Source of the DNA: Candidatus Peregrinibacteria bacterium
GTDB taxonomy: Bacteria; Patescibacteriota; Gracilibacteria; Peribacterales; Peribacteraceae
Direction: 5' to 3'
NCBI GenBank assembly: GCA_016866815.1
Contig: VGKZ01000041.1
Coordinates: forward strand, 1 to 9,392
Length of the DNA stretch: 9,392 bases
Part shown: in pieces, positions 5,163 through 9,392 of the stretch
Layout of the letters: each line of letters begins with the position of its first letter
Position numbering within the stretch: the first letter of the stretch is position 1
The notes under the pieces: model-generated
Databases searched by the model: none
Told to the model about the DNA's origin: nothing
What the model saw: the letters and a program-made list of their open reading frames with translations, nothing else
Position numbers and translations under genes: made by a program

Positions 5163-7766
5163 ATGCATCCGTTCGACCGCTTCACACCGAATGCAAAACT
5201 CGCGCTGCAGATCGCGGAGCAGGAAGCGAAGAACATGAAGTCGAGTTACATCGGAACGGAACACCTCCTCCTCGGACTTCTCTCCATTCCGAAATCGCTG
5301 GGCTTTTCCATTTTCACAGGTGCGGGCGTCACGCAGGAGAACATCCGGATTTTACTGAAATCGATGAAGACGCAGGACGTGGAGGGTAACCAGGTGAAGC
5401 ACGGCCTCTCCGCATACCTCCACAACGTCATCGAGCAGAGCGTCATCACCGCGCACAAGTTCCGCCACGCAAACGTGGGTACGGAACACCTTCTCCACTC
5501 GCTCGTGTCTACAGGAAAGAATGCCGCAACGGTGCTTCTGGAGCAGATGCAGGTGGATCCGGAAGACCTGAAATCGCACGTCGAGGAGATGTTCGGCCAG
5601 ATCTCGCAGTTCAAGCAGCAGAGCCGCAACATGGAACAGTCCCTCGAGAGCTTCTTCCAGAGCCTGCAGGGCGCCATCGTCGGCATGCAGGGCGGCATGA
5701 ATGCAGATCCCGAAGGACTGAAGAAGCAGAAGGCTGAAGGCAAGAGCAAGACCCCCGTCCTCGATTACTTCACGGACGACCTCGTCGCCAAGGCTAAGGA
5801 GGGAAAGATCGATCCGATCATTGGACGTGATAAGGAAATCGAGCGTGTGATTCACATCCTCAACCGCAAGACGAAGAACAACCCCGTGCTCATCGGTGAA
5901 CCGGGTGTGGGAAAGACCGCCATCATCGAAGGTCTCGCGCATCGCATCGCTACCGGTTCCGTACCGGTCCCCCTTCAGAAGAAGCGCGTGCTGATGCTGA
6001 ACATGGGATCGCTCGTCGCAGGAACCAAATACCGCGGTGAGTTCGAACAGCGCTTCGATGACATCATTAAAGAGGCTCTCCAGTGCGAGAATGAAATCAT
6101 CCTCTTCATCGATGAAATCCACACCGTCGTCGGCGCAGGTTCCGCGGAGGGATCGCTGGATGCTGCAAACATCTTGAAGCCCGCCATGAGCCGCGGCTCC
6201 ATTCAGGTCGTCGGTGCCACCACCGTCGACGAATACAGAACCATCGAGAAGGATCGTGCCCTCGAGCGCCGGTTCCAATCGATCATGGTGGAGGAGCCTT
6301 CTACGGAGGACACCATTGAAATCCTGAAAGGCCTCCGCAAAGGCTTCGAAGAATTCCACCATCTGACGATCACGGACGATGCTCTCGAGCAGTCCGTCCA
6401 TCTCAGCAAGCGCTACCTCACGGAGCGCTTCCTTCCGGACAAAGCGATCGACGTCCTCGATGAGGCTTCGGCGGGTCGCAGCCTCCAGCAGACGCAGCTT
6501 TCGCCCGAGATCAAAAAGCTGGAAGAGAAACTGGAGAAACTGGTCCTCAAGCAGCAAACAGCCGTGAAGGAACAGAAGTACCACACGGCACTGAAACTCA
6601 AGCAGGAACAACAGCAGATGCAGGAGCAGATCGAAGAGCTCCGCAGCCGCGCGGACGGAGACCGCAGGACTCCCCTATCCATCGACGGCGACGACATCGC
6701 TCACGTCGTCGGCCGCATGACCGGTATTCCGGTGACGCGGTTGCTGAAGTCCGACAAGAAGAAGCTCCAGAATCTCGAGCTCGTCATGCGCAAGCACGTC
6801 ATCGGGCAGGACGACGCCATTCGCAAAGTGGCGCGCGCCATCCGCCGCAGCCGCATCGGCATCGGCGACCAGCGCAGGCCCATCGGCTCCTTCCTGTTCC
6901 TCGGGCCCACGGGCGTCGGCAAGACCGAGCTCGTGCGCACCATCGCCTCCGAAGTGTTCAACCGTGAAGACGCACTGATCAAAATCGACATGTCGGAATT
7001 CATGGAACGACACAACGTCTCACGCCTCGTCGGTGCGACTGCCGGGTACGTTGGCTACGAAGAAGGAGGACAGCTGACCGAAGCCGTTCGCCGCAAACCC
7101 TACTCCGTCGTGCTCTTCGACGAGATCGAAAAGGCACACCCCGAGTTCTTCAATATCCTCCTGCAGATCATGGAGGACGGTGTCCTCACGGACGCACAGG
7201 GAAAGCAGGTCGACTTCAGGAACACCATCATCGTCATGACCAGCAACATCGGCGCAGACAAGCTGACGAAGCAGGCGGCGAAAATCGGCTTCAAGCTAGA
7301 GTCCGAGGCGAAAGCCGAAGAGGCCGCATACGAAGAGAAGCGCAAAGAAGTTATCGCGGAGCTGAAAGAGCACATGCGCCCCGAGTTCATCAACCGCATC
7401 GATCACATCATGGTCTTCAACGCCCTCGATCAGGGAACCATCCGGAAGATCGTGAAGATGCACCTCGACCGCTTCGCCGAAAGGCTTCGCGAGAAGGGAT
7501 TCGAACTCGATGTCGACCAGAAGGCCCTCTACTACCTTGCGGAACAGGGCTTCGATCCGCAGTACGGAGCACGCCCGGTCCGCCGCGTCATCCAGGAAAA
7601 AATCGAAGATGAGATCGCAGAGCACATCCTGAAGGGAATCTTCAATGAAGGCGATACCATCCGTGTCCTCAAGAAGAACAAGGACGCTCTTGAGTTTTTG
7701 CATGGACAGAAGGGGCGGAAAATAGTCGCTGAAGCGGAGATAGAGGAGGCGGAGGTGTCTGCGTGA
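5163..7766 (+). CDS. clpC: ClpC-type AAA+ unfoldase (Hsp100)
   Basis: ClpC unfolds proteins and feeds them to the ClpP peptidase. The 867-residue product is full length. It has a Clp_N double repeat (about 1-145), then a linker. D1 has Walker A GEPGVGKT (245-252) and Walker B ILFIDE (313-318). A coiled-coil middle domain (about 446-496) has a UVR-like stretch. D2 has Walker A GPTGVGKT (581-588), Walker B VLFDE (650-654), sensor-1 Asn695 (TSN) and sensor-2 GARPVRR (802-808). The short middle domain points to ClpC rather than ClpB, whose middle domain is much longer. IGF (708-710) matches the hydrophobic loop that docks ClpP, so it should work with ClpP, which is not encoded here. A promoter and CIRCE-like site lie upstream. 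The leader next to the ATG is C/T-rich without a Shine-Dalgarno. The stop abuts a 9-bp repeat array. Confidence 0.97.
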   Translation: MHPFDRFTPNAKLALQIAEQEAKNMKSSYIGTEHLLLGLLSIPKSLGFSIFTGAGVTQENIRILLKSMKTQDVEGNQVKHGLSAYLHNVIEQSVITAHKFRHANVGTEHLLHSLVSTGKNAATVLLEQMQVDPEDLKSHVEEMFGQISQFKQQSRNMEQSLESFFQSLQGAIVGMQGGMNADPEGLKKQKAEGKSKTPVLDYFTDDLVAKAKEGKIDPIIGRDKEIERVIHILNRKTKNNPVLIGEPGVGKTAIIEGLAHRIATGSVPVPLQKKRVLMLNMGSLVAGTKYRGEFEQRFDDIIKEALQCENEIILFIDEIHTVVGAGSAEGSLDAANILKPAMSRGSIQVVGATTVDEYRTIEKDRALERRFQSIMVEEPSTEDTIEILKGLRKGFEEFHHLTITDDALEQSVHLSKRYLTERFLPDKAIDVLDEASAGRSLQQTQLSPEIKKLEEKLEKLVLKQQTAVKEQKYHTALKLKQEQQQMQEQIEELRSRADGDRRTPLSIDGDDIAHVVGRMTGIPVTRLLKSDKKKLQNLELVMRKHVIGQDDAIRKVARAIRRSRIGIGDQRRPIGSFLFLGPTGVGKTELVRTIASEVFNREDALIKIDMSEFMERHNVSRLVGATAGYVGYEEGGQLTEAVRRKPYSVVLFDEIEKAHPEFFNILLQIMEDGVLTDAQGKQVDFRNTIIVMTSNIGADKLTKQAAKIGFKLESEAKAEEAAYEEKRKEVIAELKEHMRPEFINRIDHIMVFNALDQGTIRKIVKMHLDRFAERLREKGFELDVDQKALYYLAEQGFDPQYGARPVRRVIQEKIEDEIAEHILKGIFNEGDTIRVLKKNKDALEFLHGQKGRKIVAEAEIEEAEVSA

Positions 7767-7804
7767 CGGAAGGGAACGAAGGGAACGAAGGGAACGAAGG
7801 GAAC
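7767..7804. repeat. Purine-strand 9-bp array after clpC
   Basis: Three perfect copies of GGGAACGAA (7772-7798) are followed by a partial copy GGGAAC (7799-7804) and preceded by a decayed piece directly after the clpC stop codon. The unit fits the GGSRMCGAR consensus, here on the plus strand, opposite to the tracts at 1-20 and 516-668. A GTG overlapping the clpC stop (GTGA, 7763-7766) opens a frame that reads Gly-Asn-Glu repeats. Confidence 0.88.
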
Positions 7805-7890
7805 TACAACCGTTGTTGCCGTTGTTGCCGTTGTTGCCCCTGTTGCCCTCGTTGCCCCTGTTGCCCTCGTTGCCCTTGTTGCCATTTTTT
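7772..7890 (+). terminator. Large imperfect hairpin plus T6 after clpC
   Basis: The GGGAACGAA array (7772-7804) can pair in 9-nt register with the far end of the inverted array (about 7851-7883). Each unit gives about six or seven paired positions (GG/CC, AAC/GTT, GA/TC or wobble) and recurring G-G and A-C mismatches. The loop contains ACAAC-C-GTTGT (7806-7816), a small apical hairpin. T6 (7885-7890) comes one base after the stem. A GC-rich stem followed at once by a U-run is the layout of an intrinsic terminator for clpC. The stem is longer and less perfect than usual, and the fold is my manual pairing. Confidence 0.5.
7812..7883. repeat. Pyrimidine-strand 9-bp array, inverted
   Basis: Eight consecutive 9-mers all end in GTTGCC: GTTGTTGCC three times, then CCTGTTGCC, CTCGTTGCC, CCTGTTGCC, CTCGTTGCC and CTTGTTGCC. 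The four middle units form an 18-bp higher-order repeat present twice (7839-7874). On the minus strand the units read GGCAACGAG, GGCAACAGG and GGCAACAAC, so this array is the inverted counterpart of the one at 7767-7804. The invariant GTTGCC with a varying first half suggests constraint or homogenisation on one half of the unit. Confidence 0.9.
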
Positions 7891-7967
7891 CCTTCGAGGA
7901 TTTATATACTTTCAAAACAATTCCACAATTATGGCAACACTCGTCTCCCCCGTAGACCCTCAAATTC

Positions 7968-7976
7968 TGCTATAAT
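7968..7976 (+). promoter_or_regulatory. Extended -10 promoter of prgI-traC
   Basis: TGCTATAAT combines the extended -10 dinucleotide TG (7968-7969) with a perfect TATAAT (7971-7976). No recognisable -35 lies 16-18 bp upstream, which is normal for extended -10 promoters. Transcription would begin near 7983, about 20 nt before the prgI ATG. The local sequence is AT-rich compared with the surrounding genes. A weaker alternative, TTGCCA (7879-7884) with TATATA (7903-7908) at 18-bp spacing, overlaps the repeat array. Confidence 0.7.
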
Positions 7977-8002
7977 CATAGGAATCCCTCAAACCAACAC
8001 CC

Positions 8003-8677
8003 ATGGCAATTGAGCCAGTCAAAATCCCGCAAAACGTCTACGTGGAGGACCGCATCATCGGTCCGATCACAATGCGTCAACTCATGCTCGTGATGCTGAG
8101 CGGCGGCGTGAGCTACGCCATCTGGGCGCTCATGCAGTCCGCAGGCGCGGTCGGTCTCGCCTACACCATTGTCGCGTGGTTTCCCGTGGTCATCGGTGGA
8201 GCATTCGCTTTCCTGAAGGTCAACGGCATCTCCCTCTTCCGCATCATCCTGCTGCAGATGGAGAAACTTGAGAAACCGAGTACGCGTTTGTGGACTCCGC
8301 ACCGCGGCATCTACATCAACATCACAACAACTTCCAACGTGCAGGCACACAAAAATCCCGACATCGCCATGAAGCGAAAGAGCCACGAGCAAACGCGTCT
8401 CGAGGAATTGAGTGAAGTGCTGGACATGGGTCCTGCAGAAAAAGCTGCTGCAGAGGCCGCCGAAGACGACATCGATCCGGTGGAAGCCCTGATCAAAAAA
8501 CAGGAAGCCGAGGCTGCTGCCGCAAAACCACTGCCGGTGAATCCCGAACGCATCCGTGCCGACGCCAAGCAGACACCCGCGACAGTCGACGGTATCGCAG
8601 CGACAGAAATGCGCACGGCACAACCTGCATCCCCTCTCTTCCGCGACATCCTCCCTCCCCCGGCCTCCCATGCCTGA
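8003..8677 (+). CDS. PrgI-family type IV secretion membrane protein
   Basis: PrgI-family proteins are small membrane components of Gram-positive-type and CPR type IV secretion systems, nearly always encoded just before the VirB4/TraC-like ATPase, as here. The first 110 residues show the family pattern: PQNVYVEDRIIGPITMRQL (9-27), two membrane helices (about 26-44 and 50-70), then FLKVNGISLFRIILL (70-84) and RLWTPHRGIY (95-104). Residues from about 112 to 224 form a hydrophilic Ala/Glu/Lys-rich tail, probably cytoplasmic and partly disordered. This makes the protein longer than many family members of about 100-150 residues. The start is fixed by the conserved N-terminus and lies about 20 nt after the predicted transcription start, without a Shine-Dalgarno. 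Its end overlaps the next gene by 8 nt, suggesting translational coupling. Confidence 0.85.
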   Translation: MAIEPVKIPQNVYVEDRIIGPITMRQLMLVMLSGGVSYAIWALMQSAGAVGLAYTIVAWFPVVIGGAFAFLKVNGISLFRIILLQMEKLEKPSTRLWTPHRGIYINITTTSNVQAHKNPDIAMKRKSHEQTRLEELSEVLDMGPAEKAAAEAAEDDIDPVEALIKKQEAEAAAAKPLPVNPERIRADAKQTPATVDGIAATEMRTAQPASPLFRDILPPPASHA

Positions 8678-9392
8678 AAAGGACACCCCTGAAACGGCAG
8701 AGAAACCGACGTTTGTCGATTCCTCGAAGGACACCGTACGCCGTCGCAGGAGAAACAAGAAGGCCGCCACACAGCGGTTCCTCCCCATCTCCGAAATCCG
8801 CAATGACACCGTGCTCCTGAAGAGAGGCGGCCTGCGTGCCGTCCTCGAAATCGAAGCTCTCAACTTCAATCTGAAGAGCGAGACGGAGCAGATGGGTATC
8901 ATTAACGGATATGAGTCGTTCATCAACACCCTTACCTTCCCCCTCCAGATCGTCGTACGGTCGCGGAAAGTGAACATCGATCCGTACCTCGAACAGATCC
9001 GCGAGAAGGCACAGAAGCAGGACAATGAACTGCTCAGAAGCCAAACCGAGGGATATGCGCTCTTCGTCGAGAAGATCGTTGAAGTCGCCGACATCATGCA
9101 GAAGCGATTCCTCGTCGTGATTCCGTACGATGACACAGAACAGAAGAAGAGCGGACTGTCACAGTTCTTCTCCTGGATCGGACTCGACGACTCCGGCGGA
9201 AAAATCAACATGCGCCGCAAGTACTTCACGGCAAAGGCAACAAAACTGAAGGATCGTGTGAACCTCGTCGATACCGGCCTCCGGAACATCGGCCTCCAGA
9301 CACGCAGACTGACGACCAGTGACCTGATTGAGCTGTACTACGAGATCTACAACCCCAAAACCAGCCAGGAACAGAAGCTCCCACAGGTCCTG
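8670..9392 (+). CDS. TraC/VirB4-like protein, N-terminal part (truncated by window)
   Basis: The frame is open from ATG 8670 to the window end (241 codons, no stop). A charged start with RRRRNKK (25-31) leads into QRFLPISEIRNDTVLLKRGGLRAVLEIEALNF (about 35-66), followed by FPLQIVVRSRKVNIDPYLEQI and the helical region RSQTEGYALFVEKIVEVADIMQKRFLVVIPYD. The end is DLIELYYEIYNPKTSQEQKL. This matches the TraC-like N-terminal domain that in CPR genomes is either fused to, or encoded just before, the VirB4 ATPase powering type IV secretion. No Walker A motif lies in the visible part, so fused or separate cannot be decided. The start overlaps the prgI stop (ATGCCTGA, 8670-8677), and the upstream sequence is C/T-rich without a Shine-Dalgarno. 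Confidence 0.82.
   Translation, partial: MPEKDTPETAEKPTFVDSSKDTVRRRRRNKKAATQRFLPISEIRNDTVLLKRGGLRAVLEIEALNFNLKSETEQMGIINGYESFINTLTFPLQIVVRSRKVNIDPYLEQIREKAQKQDNELLRSQTEGYALFVEKIVEVADIMQKRFLVVIPYDDTEQKKSGLSQFFSWIGLDDSGGKINMRRKYFTAKATKLKDRVNLVDTGLRNIGLQTRRLTTSDLIELYYEIYNPKTSQEQKLPQVL

Noticed and set aside
5352..6611. 419-codon minus-strand open frame
   Set aside because: It is antisense to conserved clpC and a consequence of GC-rich codon bias; no family resemblance seen.
7763..7975. Cys-rich small protein (CCRCCRCCPCC) as a metal-binding peptide
   Set aside because: The cysteines come from the GTTGCC repeat in one phase, and a terminator-like fold explains the region better. Kept only as a side point in the stop-overlap finding.
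7931..7975. 14-codon leader ORF (ATG at 7931) before prgI
   Set aside because: It precedes the predicted transcription start, so it would not be on the main mRNA, and its stop overlaps the -10 box. No attenuation-like features.
7976..9289. 437-codon minus-strand open frame
   Set aside because: It lies opposite prgI and the traC-like gene, which have recognisable family sequence. Its composition (Ser/Phe/Arg/Cys-rich, then His/Asp-rich) is typical of an antisense shadow.

Overview
The window looks like chromosomal DNA of a Candidate Phyla Radiation (Patescibacteria) bacterium. The reasons are a PrgI-family protein followed by the N-terminal part of a TraC/VirB4-like protein, a short VirB2/TrbC-like pilin, GC-rich moderately biased coding, and TGA used as an ordinary stop codon (rplK, dus, clpC, the AI-2E gene, prgI). 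That use of TGA argues against the recoded Gracilibacteria/Absconditabacteria. A Peregrinibacteria/Peribacteria-like lineage is possible but cannot be settled from this sequence.

Layout from left to right: (1) 1-79, the end of an upstream intergenic region with the edge of a 9-bp repeat tract; (2) rplK (L11), a 9-bp tandem repeat tract and a 17-bp palindrome, an unrecognised five-helix membrane protein, then rplA (L1). The normally adjacent rplK-rplA pair is therefore interrupted. (3) A convergent hairpin region and dus (tRNA-dihydrouridine synthase) on the minus strand. (4) A divergent gap, then a small VirB2-like pilin and an AI-2E-family membrane transporter in tandem. (5) clpC, a full-length Hsp100 unfoldase, preceded by a sigma70-type promoter and a near-perfect CIRCE operator (HrcA site). 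(6) A second repeat region in which two 9-bp arrays lie in opposite orientation and are followed by T6, probably a large imperfect terminator hairpin, then an extended -10 promoter. (7) prgI and the start of a TraC/VirB4-like gene, overlapping by 8 nt and running off the window.

Functionally the window mixes translation (rplK, rplA, dus), proteostasis (clpC) and parts of a type IV secretion/DNA-transfer-type envelope machine (pilin, prgI, traC-like). The genes are mostly conventional. The unusual layer is non-coding: a family of 9-bp repeats with consensus GGSRMCGAR on its purine strand occurs in three intergenic gaps, two of them starting right at the stop codon of the upstream gene. None of the assigned starts has a convincing Shine-Dalgarno sequence, and several leaders are C/T-rich instead. 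The CIRCE site and the repeat family are the observations most worth following up. I do not see a clear new multigene system.
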